Assembly (NCBI GenBank): GCA_019454185.1
Contig: CP075368.1
Location: forward strand, 1,963,649-2,027,648
Direction: 5' to 3'
DNA from: Phycisphaeraceae bacterium
Lineage (GTDB): Bacteria; Planctomycetota; Phycisphaerae; Phycisphaerales; UBA1924
Length of the DNA: 64,000 nt
The position numbers were made by a program, and so were the translations under genes. Position 1 is the stretch's first letter, and every line of letters starts with the position of its first letter. This document shows, piece after piece, positions 1-11,108 of the stretch. The notes under the pieces are model-generated. The model was not told where the DNA came from and ran no database searches. It worked only from the letters and a program-made list of their open reading frames with translations.

Positions 1-349
1 TCGCGAGTTCTCGGATGACGAATCCTGAGACTTGGACGCGGCGAGATTCCATGTCTTCGTTGTTCGTGCCGGTGTTCCCGATCAGCGGGAATGTGTCCAC
101 AAGGATCTGCCCGGTGTAGGAGGGGTCGGTCAGGGATTCCTGGTACCCGAGCATGGCGGTGTTGAAGACCACCTCGGCGGTGGTGAGGATGTTGCGACCG
201 ATCGCGCCGAAGCCGAAGCCCCGGAAGAGGGACCCGTCGGCAAGGGCCAGACGTGCGGGTGGCCGGGATGCTCGCTCGGGCGTGGAGCGGGCGTCTCGGT
301 CGGGCGCGGAACCGGACGAGGAGCGTCGAGACGAGGTGGGTGTTGTCAT
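1..349 (-). CDS. carA: Carbamoyl-phosphate synthase small subunit, N-terminal part (runs off the window)
   Basis: Reverse-strand reading from the ATG at 349 gives about 116 residues, cut by the window edge. After a Ser/Arg/Pro-rich extension of about 33 residues comes the typical CarA start: [18 protein letters not shown], then [20 protein letters not shown] and the block around [16 protein letters not shown] leading to FVIREL. CarA is the glutaminase subunit that feeds ammonia to CarB for carbamoyl phosphate (arginine and pyrimidine synthesis); its amidotransferase domain would lie beyond the window. It diverges from priA across 17 bases. The low-complexity extension is unusual but keeps the frame and could be removed only by a later start without support. 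Family assignment is secure. Confidence 0.93.
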   Translation of the reverse strand, partial: MTTPTSSRRSSSGSAPDRDARSTPERASRPPARLALADGSLFRGFGFGAIGRNILTTAEVVFNTAMLGYQESLTDPSYTGQILVDTFPLIGNTGTNNEDMESRRVQVSGFVIRELA

Positions 350-354
350 CGGGC

Positions 355-360
355 TAGATT
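355..360 (+). promoter_or_regulatory. TANNNT (-10-like) element of priA
   Basis: TAGATT ends 6 nt before the GTG at 367. It overlaps the opposite-strand carA element, so two divergent leaderless-type promoters would share the same nine base pairs. Confidence 0.4.
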
Positions 361-363
361 GTA
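358..363 (-). promoter_or_regulatory. TANNNT (-10-like) element of carA
   Basis: On the minus strand TACAAT ends 8 nt before the carA ATG. No Shine-Dalgarno sequence is present, so transcription would start at or next to the start codon. Confidence 0.5.
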
Positions 364-366
364 CGC

Positions 367-2754
<2,388 letters not shown>

Positions 2755-2757
2755 CCG

Positions 2758-3663
2758 ATGCGTGTGCACCTGAACGGACAGATCGTCACTCGTGAGCAGG
2801 CCCGGATCGACCCTTTCGATCGGGGCTTTATTTTCGGCGATGGTGTGTACGAGGGGCTGCGCACGTTCCGCGGGCGGGTGCGAGCCCTCGACAGGCATGT
2901 GCGTCGGTTGCGGGAGAGTCTGCGTGCGGCGCGGATCGAGTTCGATGCCGAGCGACTCGGCCCGATGACCGATGACTTGATCCGGGCGAATGGTCTCGCC
3001 GACGCCTTTGTCTATTGGCAATTCACACGCGGCACGCCGCCCCCTGGACAGCCGGTGAGGGCCAGGATTCCGGACAACATGGAGCCGACGGTGTTCGGAT
3101 ACGCTCTGGAGCGGCCCTCGCTCGAGTGCTGCACGGAGCCGGGGATCACGACGGCGGCTCGCGTCGAAGATTTTCGTTGGAAGCGAGGGCGTGTGAAGGC
3201 GATCTCGCTGCTCGGGAACATCATGGGGGCGATGGAAGCGAGAGATCACGGGGCGGATGATGCGATCTTTGTTCTCCCCGGCCGATCGGGATCGCTCGGC
3301 GACGGATTGGTCGGTGAGGCAACAGCGACGAATGTCTTCGCTGTTCTGCCGGGCGAGGGGGGGGAGCCACGGATCGTGACGCCTGATCTTGAGGGCGTGT
3401 CGATCCTTGCGGGTGTGACCAGGGATCTGATTCTCGAGCGTGAGCCGGAGATCGAGGTGCGTGACGTGCCGGGCGCGGAACTCGATCGCGCCACAGAGAT
3501 CATGCTCTGCGGTACAAACACCATGATCGCGTCGGTTGTCCGGCTCGACGGGCGGCAGGTTGGCGATGGGCGTGTCGGCCCCGTCGCGAGGCGACTGGCC
3601 CGATCGCTCGTGGACGCGATCGGCGAAGAGCTTGGCGTGCAGGCCGCCGTAACACATCCATAG
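2758..3663 (+). CDS. Class IV aminotransferase (D-amino-acid / branched-chain aminotransferase type)
   Basis: A pyridoxal-phosphate fold-type IV enzyme of 301 residues. The start VHLNGQIV, then the DRGFIFGDGVYEGLRTF block, is the family signature. Lys147 in the RVKAISLLGN segment is the expected Schiff-base lysine, followed by the GEATATNVF phosphate-binding region. The family includes D-alanine aminotransferase, branched-chain aminotransferase and aminodeoxychorismate lyase; the segment around the lysine resembles D-alanine aminotransferases most. The next gene is murD, which consumes D-glutamate, so a role in supplying D-amino acids for the cell wall is attractive, but this is inference from neighbourhood. 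Confidence 0.85.
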   Translation: MRVHLNGQIVTREQARIDPFDRGFIFGDGVYEGLRTFRGRVRALDRHVRRLRESLRAARIEFDAERLGPMTDDLIRANGLADAFVYWQFTRGTPPPGQPVRARIPDNMEPTVFGYALERPSLECCTEPGITTAARVEDFRWKRGRVKAISLLGNIMGAMEARDHGADDAIFVLPGRSGSLGDGLVGEATATNVFAVLPGEGGEPRIVTPDLEGVSILAGVTRDLILEREPEIEVRDVPGAELDRATEIMLCGTNTMIASVVRLDGRQVGDGRVGPVARRLARSLVDAIGEELGVQAAVTHP

Positions 3664-3692
3664 CGTGTCGGAGATTCGGGGTGGATCGAGCG

Positions 3693-5066
3693 ATGCAGGA
3701 CCTGAGCGGCAAGCGTTTCACCGTGATGGGGCTGGGCCGTTTCGGGGGCGGGATAGGCGTCACCCGTTACCTGGTCTCACGCGGAGCGGATGTGCTCGTC
3801 ACAGACGTTGAGCCGGCGGAGAAGCTCGCGTCGTCTGTCGAGAAGATCGGCGATCTGGTCGCGAGCGGGCGCGTGACGCTTCGGCTTGGCGGGCACAACG
3901 TGAGCGACTTCACGACGTGCGACTGTGTCGTGGCGAACCCGGCGGTAGCTCGTCCGTGGGAGAATCGATACCTGCGTGCTGCCGGCGCGGCGGCGGTACC
4001 CGTACTGACTGAGATCGAACTGGCACTTGCCGAGATTCCCCGCGATGCGTGCGTAGTCGCCGTCACTGGCTCGGCGGGCAAGAGCACGACTTCCGCGCTG
4101 ATCCACCACATGCTCAGCGGGCTTGGCCAACGGGTGCATCTGGGCGGCAACATCGGTGGATCTCTGCTCGAATCCATCTCGGAGATACGAGACACGGACA
4201 CGGTTGTGCTTGAGCTCTCGAGCTTTCAGTTGCACTGGATCGGCACCGCTGAGCGTGCGACTCGGTTTCGCGTTGCGGTCATCACCAATATCGAGGCGAA
4301 CCACCTTGATTGGCACGGCACCTTTGAGCACTACCGTTCGAGTAAGCTGGTTCTGCTCGGGCGCCAGCGTGAGGGAGACACCGCGATCCTCGGTCCGGGG
4401 CTGAAAGACTGCACGACGGCACGGGGCGTGCGACGGATCGACATCCCCGAGGGGGCGACCGTGAGCGGCCTGTTGATTCCGGGAGCGCACAACGAGCTCA
4501 ATGCCGCGGTAGCGATCGAGGCATGTCGAACCGTTGTCGAATCGAAGCATCGTGGTTTGTTCGATGAGAACCGGGCAATCGCTGCGGCACGCACGTTCGC
4601 CGGACTCCCCCACCGCTTGCACCATGTCGGGACAATCGGCGGCATTCGGTTCTATGACGATTCCAAGTCCACTACGCCACACGCGACGCTTCTCGCGCTC
4701 GGGGCGTTTCCCGTCGAGCGTGAGACGGGACGCATTCACTTGATCGTGGGCGGTTACGACAAGGGGCAGGATCTCGCCCCGCTGGCGCTCTCGACCATGG
4801 ACGTGAAGGGTCTCTACACGATCGGTGTGACGGGAGAACGGATCGCGAGCGCGGCGGGTGCTGGATGTCACCCGAAGGGACGAGTCGTTCACTGCGGCAC
4901 ACTCGACCGCGCGGTCGCAACGATCGCAGAGAGAGCGACCGAAGGGGATGTGGTGCTGCTCAGTCCCGGATGTGCATCGTGGGATCAATTTGAGAATTAT
5001 GAGCAAAGGGGTTCGGTCTTCGCTTCTCTTGTGCGAGACAGGTTCGGCAAGGGAGTGGCATCATGA
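3693..5066 (+). CDS. murD: UDP-N-acetylmuramoyl-L-alanine:D-glutamate ligase
   Basis: A cytoplasmic Mur ligase that adds D-glutamate to UDP-MurNAc-L-Ala in peptidoglycan precursor synthesis. It has the N-terminal Rossmann-type start TVMGLGRFGGG, the ATP loop TGSAGKST near residue 127, the central NIEANHLDWHG block and the C-terminal FYDDSKSTTPHA substrate region, ending in LLSPGCASWDQF. Length 457 residues is normal. The ATG at 3693 is chosen; a GTG at 3681 would add four residues. No other mur genes are adjacent. The stop overlaps the next start (ATGA), implying translational coupling. Confidence 0.95.
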   Translation: MQDLSGKRFTVMGLGRFGGGIGVTRYLVSRGADVLVTDVEPAEKLASSVEKIGDLVASGRVTLRLGGHNVSDFTTCDCVVANPAVARPWENRYLRAAGAAAVPVLTEIELALAEIPRDACVVAVTGSAGKSTTSALIHHMLSGLGQRVHLGGNIGGSLLESISEIRDTDTVVLELSSFQLHWIGTAERATRFRVAVITNIEANHLDWHGTFEHYRSSKLVLLGRQREGDTAILGPGLKDCTTARGVRRIDIPEGATVSGLLIPGAHNELNAAVAIEACRTVVESKHRGLFDENRAIAAARTFAGLPHRLHHVGTIGGIRFYDDSKSTTPHATLLALGAFPVERETGRIHLIVGGYDKGQDLAPLALSTMDVKGLYTIGVTGERIASAAGAGCHPKGRVVHCGTLDRAVATIAERATEGDVVLLSPGCASWDQFENYEQRGSVFASLVRDRFGKGVAS

Positions 5067-5839
5067 ACGGGGCGCACCTGCTCGCTCTCTGTGTGATGGC
5101 CTCCGGCACACCGTTGCCGGTTGAGCCGCCACCTGAGCCGGAGAGAGACCATCACGCGGACGAACGCGTCGAGCTCGTGATTCCAGAGATGCCCCATGTT
5201 CGAGTTGACCGCGAGCGCGGCATCGTTGAGTTTGACGGGTTTGTGCCGATCGATGCGCACATCGAGGGCGCGCCCAACTTGTATCTGGAAGTGATGGTGT
5301 GCACTCCGGATGTCCGGGCCCATGAGTCGCTTGTCGCGTCGCGAGCGAGCCCGAGGCATGTTCATGCCGCACTGCTGCTTGCAGGGCTCACTCCCGGTCG
5401 CACGGGCGCGTGGCACTGGGATGGCACCGAGGTGACGCGTGTGCCACCGGAAGGATCTCCGGTCGAAGTGCGGTTCATCTGGACCGATGCCGATGGCAAG
5501 ACGCATAACTCGCTCGCAAGCGACTGGGTCGTGAGCCGCGTGAGCGGGATTCGCCTGACCGAGACCATCCAAGAGGGTGCTCCTCGATGGGTGTTTGCCG
5601 GCTCGAGAATGGTCTCTCGCGGGGGCAGGGAGTGGTACGCTGCGGAAGCGGAGGGAACGATCGTCGGTCTGCACACCTTTACGAGCGAGACTGTTGCGTG
5701 GAGCGGTGTGTACAGCCCGAGCGCGGAGATCGAGGATCCTGAGTGGATTGCCGATCCATCCCGTGTGCCGCCGAGAGGAATGAGCGTGGTCGTACGGCTC
5801 ATCGGCGTTGCACCGCCGGCGAGCGATCTCGCGGAGTAG
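5063..5839 (+). CDS. YdjY-like conserved protein of unknown function
   Basis: 258 residues, coupled to murD by an ATGA overlap. The N-terminus could be a short weak signal peptide (LLALCVMASG) followed by a proline-rich linker. Residues ~45-140 contain the block VDRERGIVEFDGFV, then HESLVASRASPRHVHAALLLAGL, which resembles the YdjY domain found in many planctomycete proteins; GRTGAWHWDG follows. The C-terminal half has no feature I recognise. Function is unknown, and a cell-envelope location is inferred from the possible signal peptide. The gene ends 9 bases from the convergent protease gene. Confidence 0.75.
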   Translation: MNGAHLLALCVMASGTPLPVEPPPEPERDHHADERVELVIPEMPHVRVDRERGIVEFDGFVPIDAHIEGAPNLYLEVMVCTPDVRAHESLVASRASPRHVHAALLLAGLTPGRTGAWHWDGTEVTRVPPEGSPVEVRFIWTDADGKTHNSLASDWVVSRVSGIRLTETIQEGAPRWVFAGSRMVSRGGREWYAAEAEGTIVGLHTFTSETVAWSGVYSPSAEIEDPEWIADPSRVPPRGMSVVVRLIGVAPPASDLAE

Positions 5840-5848
5840 CTTGGAGCA

Positions 5849-7252
5849 TCAGCGGCCGAGCTGCATGATGAGTGAGCGCGTCTCGGCACCGTCGGGGCCG
5901 GAGAGCGAAACAACGACCGGTTTCCCGAGCAGGAAGTCGGCACGCATGAGTGCGACATGCGCGTCGTCGATGGAGCGCACCGGTCGGCCGGCGACTTCGC
6001 TCAATCGGGCGTTCTCGAGAAACCCCGCGTCGTCCGCGGTTGAACCGGGAAGCACAGCATTGATGAACACGCCGGTTCGGTCCTGGCCGAGGCGCATGCC
6101 GTAGCGGATCAGAGCGGGGAAGACCGATTGTCCTGCGAGCACGGCCTGCGGGAACTCCCCGACAAGCACCTCAAGATCGAGAGGTGCTCCGTCTCGCCAG
6201 ACCCTCACGGTCGCACGCTGACCGGGGGACATCGAGCCGATGCTCGATCGAAGCATGGCTGGATTCCGGATCGGCGCCTGATTGAAGTGCGTGATGATGT
6301 CGCCCGATCGGATCCCAGCTCGTGCGGCCGGACCTTCCTGCTCAACGCGGGGGATTCGCACGCCGGTTCCGATGAAGCCCGCATCGGAAATGATCGGCTC
6401 CTCGTTTGCAGGAATCGTGATGCCGAGGTAGCCGCGCGTGACATCTTGTCCTTTGACCATCTGCGACACGATCGGCTCGATGGTTGAAAGCGGGATGGCG
6501 AACGAGATTCCCGCCGACTGTCCCTGCAGGAGGTTCTGGGTTCCTGCGCCGGTGGCGATCGCGACGTTCATGCCGATCAGACGAGCGCGGTAATCCACGA
6601 GTGGGCCGCCGGAGTTCCCGGGGTTCACCGCTGCATCTGTCTGAATGTAATTTGTCATGCCTGTCGGCTCGTCGTTGAGCGGATCACGGCCCAACCCCGA
6701 GACGATGCCCTCCGACATCGAGAACTTGAAGCCGAATGGAGACCCGAACGCGAAGACGCGCTGGCCGATTCTCGGTTCGAGCCCCGTCGCGCGGGCGATC
6801 GGGAGCAGCCCCTCGGTCGATGCGGGTCGGAGCACGGCGATGTCGGTGTAGGTGTCGGCCTTCAGAATCTCCGCAGGGGTGATGCGCCCGTCGCTCGTCT
6901 GGATACGGATGAACGTTGCACCCCGGACGACGTGCGCGTTGGTCACGATGTGGCCTTGTAGATCCCAGACCCATCCCGAACCCGAAGAGGCGCGACCGCG
7001 TCGTGATTCGCTGGACGGGATATCCACATCGATGTGGACAAGGGAAGGCATGACCGCGGTTGCGACCTGCTCGACGGACCGGTTCAGACGCTCGAGAGAC
7101 TCTTCGGCTTCGAGGGCGACGCGTGCGCCCTGCGCTTTCCCGATGGTGGCAGCGAGCGACATGCGTCGGACGACTGTCGGCCCGACGAACATCAGGGCGA
7201 CCGCCGCGAGCAGCACCACAACAGCCGGACCAAGAGCAACGAAACGACGCAT
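5849..7252 (-). CDS. HtrA/DegP-type serine protease with PDZ domain(s)
   Basis: A periplasmic or membrane-tethered trypsin-like protease of 467 residues. An uncleaved-looking hydrophobic segment (residues ~5-25) is followed by a helical linker and the protease domain. The triad is visible: His107 in TNAHVV, Asp137 in YTDIAVL and Ser214 in PGNSGGPL. A first PDZ domain covers about 290-375 (GYLGITIP, then GPAARAGIRSGDIITHFN); a second, more divergent PDZ-like stretch runs to the C-terminus (DAGFLENARLSEVAGRPV). Such proteases degrade or refold misfolded envelope proteins. The gene is monocistronic, or the distal partner of panB 25 bases upstream on the same strand. Confidence 0.92.
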   Translation of the reverse strand: MRRFVALGPAVVVLLAAVALMFVGPTVVRRMSLAATIGKAQGARVALEAEESLERLNRSVEQVATAVMPSLVHIDVDIPSSESRRGRASSGSGWVWDLQGHIVTNAHVVRGATFIRIQTSDGRITPAEILKADTYTDIAVLRPASTEGLLPIARATGLEPRIGQRVFAFGSPFGFKFSMSEGIVSGLGRDPLNDEPTGMTNYIQTDAAVNPGNSGGPLVDYRARLIGMNVAIATGAGTQNLLQGQSAGISFAIPLSTIEPIVSQMVKGQDVTRGYLGITIPANEEPIISDAGFIGTGVRIPRVEQEGPAARAGIRSGDIITHFNQAPIRNPAMLRSSIGSMSPGQRATVRVWRDGAPLDLEVLVGEFPQAVLAGQSVFPALIRYGMRLGQDRTGVFINAVLPGSTADDAGFLENARLSEVAGRPVRSIDDAHVALMRADFLLGKPVVVSLSGPDGAETRSLIMQLGR

Positions 7253-7277
7253 CAGCGGGGTCTCCAGCAGTCGCCGT

Positions 7278-8276
7278 TCAGACGCGTTTCTCGTCAGAGT
7301 CGGCGGGGGCGAGGCCCGAGCTGAGAATCTCTCGCAGTCGCTGCGTCTCGCCGGGCTTCATTGTGTATCGCATGCCGCCGATTCTGGATGCGGCAACCCG
7401 CTCGACCCACTCCTTTCCTGCTTCTTCGATGGCGGCACCGAGCGAAGCGACCGATGCGGCAAATCTGGGCGGCGCATCGGTCAGCCCGATGAGATCGTGG
7501 AGCACAAGTACCTGGCCGTGACAGGCGACGCCAGCCCCGATGCCGATCAGCGGAACGGAGGTGCGGGCGAGTATCTCTGCTGATACCTCGTCGGGCACGG
7601 CCTCGACCAGAAGCATGATCGCGCCGGCTCGCTCGAGCGCCACCGCGTCGAGAACGACCTGAGCGGCTTCTTCCGCGGTGCGACCTTTCGAGGCGTAACC
7701 GCCGGAGAGCATGGCCTGCTGAGGTTTCGATCCGACATGTGCAACCACGGGAATCCCGGCCCGGGCCATCTTCGAGACGAGAGGAGCGTAGCTGGCGTCC
7801 GCCTCGATCTTGACGGCATCTGCGCGGCCCTCGGTCAGAAATCGGGCCGCATTTCGGAGAGCCGAAGACTCGTCGGCCTGGTACGACATGAAGGGCATGT
7901 CGCCCATGACCATCGTGTTGGGGGCTCCGCGTTTGACGGCGGCGGTCAGCGCGAGCAGCACGTCGAGGGGCATGTCGATCGTGCGATCGAAGCCGAGAAT
8001 CATCTCTGACGCGGTATCGCCGACGAGCAGGATGTGCACACCCGCACGTTCGAGCCAGCGTGCGGTGGTCGCGTCGTAGCATGTGAGGCACGAGAACTTC
8101 TCGCCGGCGAGGGCCATTCGCTTGATCGTGCGAATCGTGACGGCGGGGCGCGCCGTCGGCCCGGCCCCTGCCTTCGGACGGGGGCGACGGGCAGACTTTG
8201 GATCCGCCTCTTCGGAGGGAGGACCCTTGGTCTCGGGATCTTCGCCGGGGGGCGGCATCGGGGGGCTCTTGCTCAC
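7278..8276 (-). CDS. panB: 3-methyl-2-oxobutanoate hydroxymethyltransferase
   Basis: PanB makes ketopantoate from alpha-ketoisovalerate and methylene-tetrahydrofolate, the first committed step to pantothenate and CoA. The TIM-barrel core begins near residue 46 with TIRTIKRMALAGEKF. Recognisable blocks are the metal-binding LLVGDTASEMILG, VMGDMPFMSYQ, VKIEAD and VVAHVGSKPQ (family: GHxGLTPQ), then LIGIGAG. A charged, proline-rich extension of ~45 residues precedes the core, making it 332 residues instead of about 265. The GTG start at 8276 has a TACCAT box 6 nt upstream and no Shine-Dalgarno sequence. A later start near residue 54 cannot be excluded. Confidence 0.93.
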   Translation of the reverse strand: MSKSPPMPPPGEDPETKGPPSEEADPKSARRPRPKAGAGPTARPAVTIRTIKRMALAGEKFSCLTCYDATTARWLERAGVHILLVGDTASEMILGFDRTIDMPLDVLLALTAAVKRGAPNTMVMGDMPFMSYQADESSALRNAARFLTEGRADAVKIEADASYAPLVSKMARAGIPVVAHVGSKPQQAMLSGGYASKGRTAEEAAQVVLDAVALERAGAIMLLVEAVPDEVSAEILARTSVPLIGIGAGVACHGQVLVLHDLIGLTDAPPRFAASVASLGAAIEEAGKEWVERVAASRIGGMRYTMKPGETQRLREILSSGLAPADSDEKRV

Positions 8277-8282
8277 GCTTGG

Positions 8283-8288
8283 ATGGTA
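8283..8288 (-). promoter_or_regulatory. TANNNT (-10-like) element of panB
   Basis: Minus-strand TACCAT ends 6 nt before the GTG start at 8276; no Shine-Dalgarno sequence is present. Confidence 0.4.
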
Positions 8289-8360
8289 CTCGGTCTCCGG
8301 CGGTCGGGATTATGACCATCCGAACCTCGCGTACGGACATGACTCTGGTTCGCAGCGGTT

Positions 8361-8366
8361 TAGAAT
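8361..8366 (+). promoter_or_regulatory. Promoter of the ABC-F gene (-10 TAGAAT, possible -35 ATGACT at 8339-8344)
   Basis: TAGAAT ends 7 nt before the ATG at 8374, placing the transcription start on or beside the start codon. A weak -35 (ATGACT, four of six to consensus) sits 16 nt upstream. Confidence 0.5.
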
Positions 8367-8373
8367 CGCCCTT

Positions 8374-10407
8374 ATGGCCCTGCTCGCCGTCACCAATCTC
8401 ATGCACAGTTACGGGGATCACACGATCCTCGAAGGGGTTTCATTGAGCATCGAGGCGGGTGACCGCATCGGCATCGTGGGACGCAACGGAGCGGGCAAGA
8501 GCACGCTCTTGCGCTGCATCACAGGGGAGATCCGCCCTGATTCGGGCACGATCTCCCTGCAACGAGGAGCCCGGGCCGGATACTTGCAACAGGATCCTCG
8601 CCTTGATCCCGATGAAACCCTACGGCAATCGGCCGAGGGCGCGTTCAAGGCCCTTCATGATGTGCACAAGGAACTCGACCGCGTCTATGAGCAGATGGGC
8701 TCGGCGGAGGGACCCGCACTCGATCGGCTCTTGAAGCAACAGGTCGCGCTCGAGCAACAGATGGAGTCTCTGGGCGGATACAGCATCGGGCACCGGATCG
8801 ACGCCACACTGCACGGCCTGGGCTTTACGGACGCTCAGTTCGAGATTCCGGTGAAGAGTCTCTCTGGAGGGCAGCGAGGCCGACTCGCTCTGGCGAGACT
8901 CCTGCTTGAGGGCCCGGATCTTCTGATGCTCGACGAGCCGACCAATCACCTTGATATCGATGGTCGCATGTGGCTCGAACGATTCCTGCGTGACGAGTAC
9001 AAGGGCGCGGTCGTCATGATCTCGCACGATCGCTATCTGCTTGACGCGGTTGTGAAGAGGATCATCGAAGTCGAAGACTGCCGACTGATCGATTACCCCG
9101 GGAATTACGCGGCGTTCCGCGAGATTCGCGCCCAGAGGCGGCTCACGCAGCTTCGTGCGTATGAGAAGCAGCAGGATCGATTCCGCAAGGAAGAAGAGTA
9201 CATCCGGAGGTTCAAGGCCGGTCAGCGAGCTCGCCAGGCCAAGGGGCGAGAGAGTCGCCTTGAGCGAGAGAAAGAGGATCGGACACTCGAGCGACCGATG
9301 GAGTTGGACTCCTTCCGGCTCGCGCTGCCGCGTGCGGAGCGAACGGGCGATGTTGTGCTCTCCGCGCGGGGACTCAGTAAGTCGTACGAGAGTTCGGACG
9401 GCTCAACGCGGCATCTTTTTACCAACCTCGACATCTCGATCGCGAGGGGCGAGAGGTGGGCGATTGTCGGACCCAACGGGGCGGGGAAGACGACGCTTGT
9501 GCGCTGCCTTCTGGGCGAGCTCGAACCCGATGCGGGCACACGGCGAACGGGCTCGAATGTCAAGCCGGGCTACTACCGGCAGACGCACGACCACATGGAG
9601 ATGGACGTGCCGGTCTGGAGGTTCCTGCAGAACGCGATCCTGAAGGAGACGCAAGGGAAGCCGTGGTCCGAGCAGCAAGCCAGAGACCTTGCGGGAGCGT
9701 TTCTGTTCACTGGGAAGGAGCAGGAGAAGGAACTGCGTGTGCTCTCAGGGGGAGAGCGGTCTCGGGCGGCCCTCGCCGCACTGCTCGCGAGCGCGAAGAA
9801 TCTACTCGTCCTCGACGAACCGACCAACCACCTCGACATCCTTGCTTCCGAGCGGCTGGAAGAGGCGCTCCGGAAGCCCGCTGAGGATGGAGACGATGTC
9901 GGGTTCGACGGCACTTTGGTCCTGATTTCGCACGATCGGGCCCTCATCGACGCGACCTGCGACCACCTCTTGATCCTCGACGGCTCAGGATCAGCAGAGG
10001 TCTTTGTGGGTAGTTTCAGCGAGTGGTACTCCCGTCGGCTCGCCAACCAGCGTCAGGCCCAGCAGGATGCCGAGGATCGTGAGCGGCAGCGTGCGGAACA
10101 GGAGCGAAAGCGAAAGGAGGCCGAGCAGCGTGAACAGGCGCGCCAGGCGGCGAGCGTTCGCGCACCGGCACCGAAACGAGGCAATGACTCCGGCTCCGCC
10201 AAGAACCGCCACTCCTGGCTCTCCGTTGACCAGCTCGAAACCAGGATGGGCGAGGTCCAGGCGAAACTTGAGGACCTTGAGATGATGCTGGCGGATCCCG
10301 CCGTCTGGACCGACGTGGCGAAGAGCAAGTCGCTCACCGAAGAGCGGAACCGAGCACGCGCCGAACTGGAAGAGCTTGAGGAAGCGTGGCTCAGGAAATC
10401 CACCTGA
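8374..10407 (+). CDS. ABC-F family ATPase (Uup/EttA-like)
   Basis: 677 residues with two ABC ATPase domains and no membrane segments, as in ABC-F translation factors. The first Walker A is GRNGAGKST (36-44), with signature LSGGQRGR and Walker B LLMLDEPTNHLD; the second Walker A GPNGAGKTT lies near residue 367, with signature LSGGERSR and LLVLDEPTNHLD. An arginine/lysine-rich interdomain linker (about 245-300) and a C-terminal coiled-coil rich in Glu/Arg/Gln (from ~565) fit the Uup-type layout. Such proteins act on ribosomes, and Uup also binds DNA. An upstream in-frame extension to 8083 was rejected because the family N-terminus begins exactly at this ATG. Confidence 0.93.
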   Translation: MALLAVTNLMHSYGDHTILEGVSLSIEAGDRIGIVGRNGAGKSTLLRCITGEIRPDSGTISLQRGARAGYLQQDPRLDPDETLRQSAEGAFKALHDVHKELDRVYEQMGSAEGPALDRLLKQQVALEQQMESLGGYSIGHRIDATLHGLGFTDAQFEIPVKSLSGGQRGRLALARLLLEGPDLLMLDEPTNHLDIDGRMWLERFLRDEYKGAVVMISHDRYLLDAVVKRIIEVEDCRLIDYPGNYAAFREIRAQRRLTQLRAYEKQQDRFRKEEEYIRRFKAGQRARQAKGRESRLEREKEDRTLERPMELDSFRLALPRAERTGDVVLSARGLSKSYESSDGSTRHLFTNLDISIARGERWAIVGPNGAGKTTLVRCLLGELEPDAGTRRTGSNVKPGYYRQTHDHMEMDVPVWRFLQNAILKETQGKPWSEQQARDLAGAFLFTGKEQEKELRVLSGGERSRAALAALLASAKNLLVLDEPTNHLDILASERLEEALRKPAEDGDDVGFDGTLVLISHDRALIDATCDHLLILDGSGSAEVFVGSFSEWYSRRLANQRQAQQDAEDRERQRAEQERKRKEAEQREQARQAASVRAPAPKRGNDSGSAKNRHSWLSVDQLETRMGEVQAKLEDLEMMLADPAVWTDVAKSKSLTEERNRARAELEELEEAWLRKST

Positions 10408-10417
10408 GGCGAACGGA

Positions 10418-11002
10418 TCAGCGTGCACCGACAATCCATTGCACGAACGCCAAGGCGAGTGCGATCCCCAAGAGAATGGAGATAGCAAGTCTTCCGAGCA
10501 CTGCCCGAGATGTCTGGACATCTTTCTCTGCCGGCCCTCGCACCAAGCCGAGCCGCGACATGGCGCCAGGCGAGACTTTCGCACCCGACGGCTTCGGCTG
10601 CGCCTTCGCGAGCCGCGCATCGTCCTGCATGATCGCTATGACGAGGTTCGCATCGAAGGGTCTCAGCCCCATACGAACACCGGTGGTGACGAGTCTGGAC
10701 CGTATCTCTGGCCGGAGTACGGCCGCTGCGCCTCCTTCGAGAGACTCGACCACTCGCCGAGCGAGGATCGCCCGTGCATCCTCCGGGTCGAGTGCTGATG
10801 CCCTGGCGTTTTCCTCCTGAACCCGACGAACCCTGCTCGAAAGCACTGAGACTGAACCTGGCGGATGCTGGGACTCGCGATCAGGCACGAGTCTGGTCGT
10901 CCGTCGCCCAGGGCCGTCGAGCGGCGTCAACGGCGTTGTATCCACGCCGCCCTCAGGGTGGACTATCCGCAACATCCCCTGATTCGTTGGACCTCGTTGC
11001 AT
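10418..11002 (-). CDS. Conserved-looking protein of unknown function with a C-terminal membrane helix
   Basis: 194 residues starting at the ATG at 11002; a TACGCT box ends 8 nt upstream. The N-terminal ~60 residues are polar and likely disordered. A central helical region (residues ~62-105) holds ALDPEDARAILARRVVESLEGGAAAVL, and the last ~22 residues (RLAISILLGIALALAFVQWIVGA) form one membrane helix, so the protein is probably tail-anchored with its bulk in the cytoplasm. I recognise no family. It converges on the ABC-F gene with a gap of 10 bases and diverges from the next gene across 106 bases. A longer in-frame reading to 11176 would overlap that gene and is unsupported. Confidence 0.6.
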   Translation of the reverse strand: MQRGPTNQGMLRIVHPEGGVDTTPLTPLDGPGRRTTRLVPDRESQHPPGSVSVLSSRVRRVQEENARASALDPEDARAILARRVVESLEGGAAAVLRPEIRSRLVTTGVRMGLRPFDANLVIAIMQDDARLAKAQPKPSGAKVSPGAMSRLGLVRGPAEKDVQTSRAVLGRLAISILLGIALALAFVQWIVGAR

Positions 11003-11010
11003 GCCGTTCA

Positions 11011-11016
11011 AGCGTA
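11011..11016 (-). promoter_or_regulatory. TANNNT (-10-like) element of the 10418-11002 gene
   Basis: Minus-strand TACGCT ends 8 nt before the chosen ATG; it supports that start over the longer reading frame. Confidence 0.35.
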
Positions 11017-11108
11017 GTGCATGCGCCGTGCCACCCGGAAACGGATTGGCCGATCCTCGCAACAGTCTGGCCCGTACTCGTGACGATACAGTCACCGTCG
11101 GAGGATTC

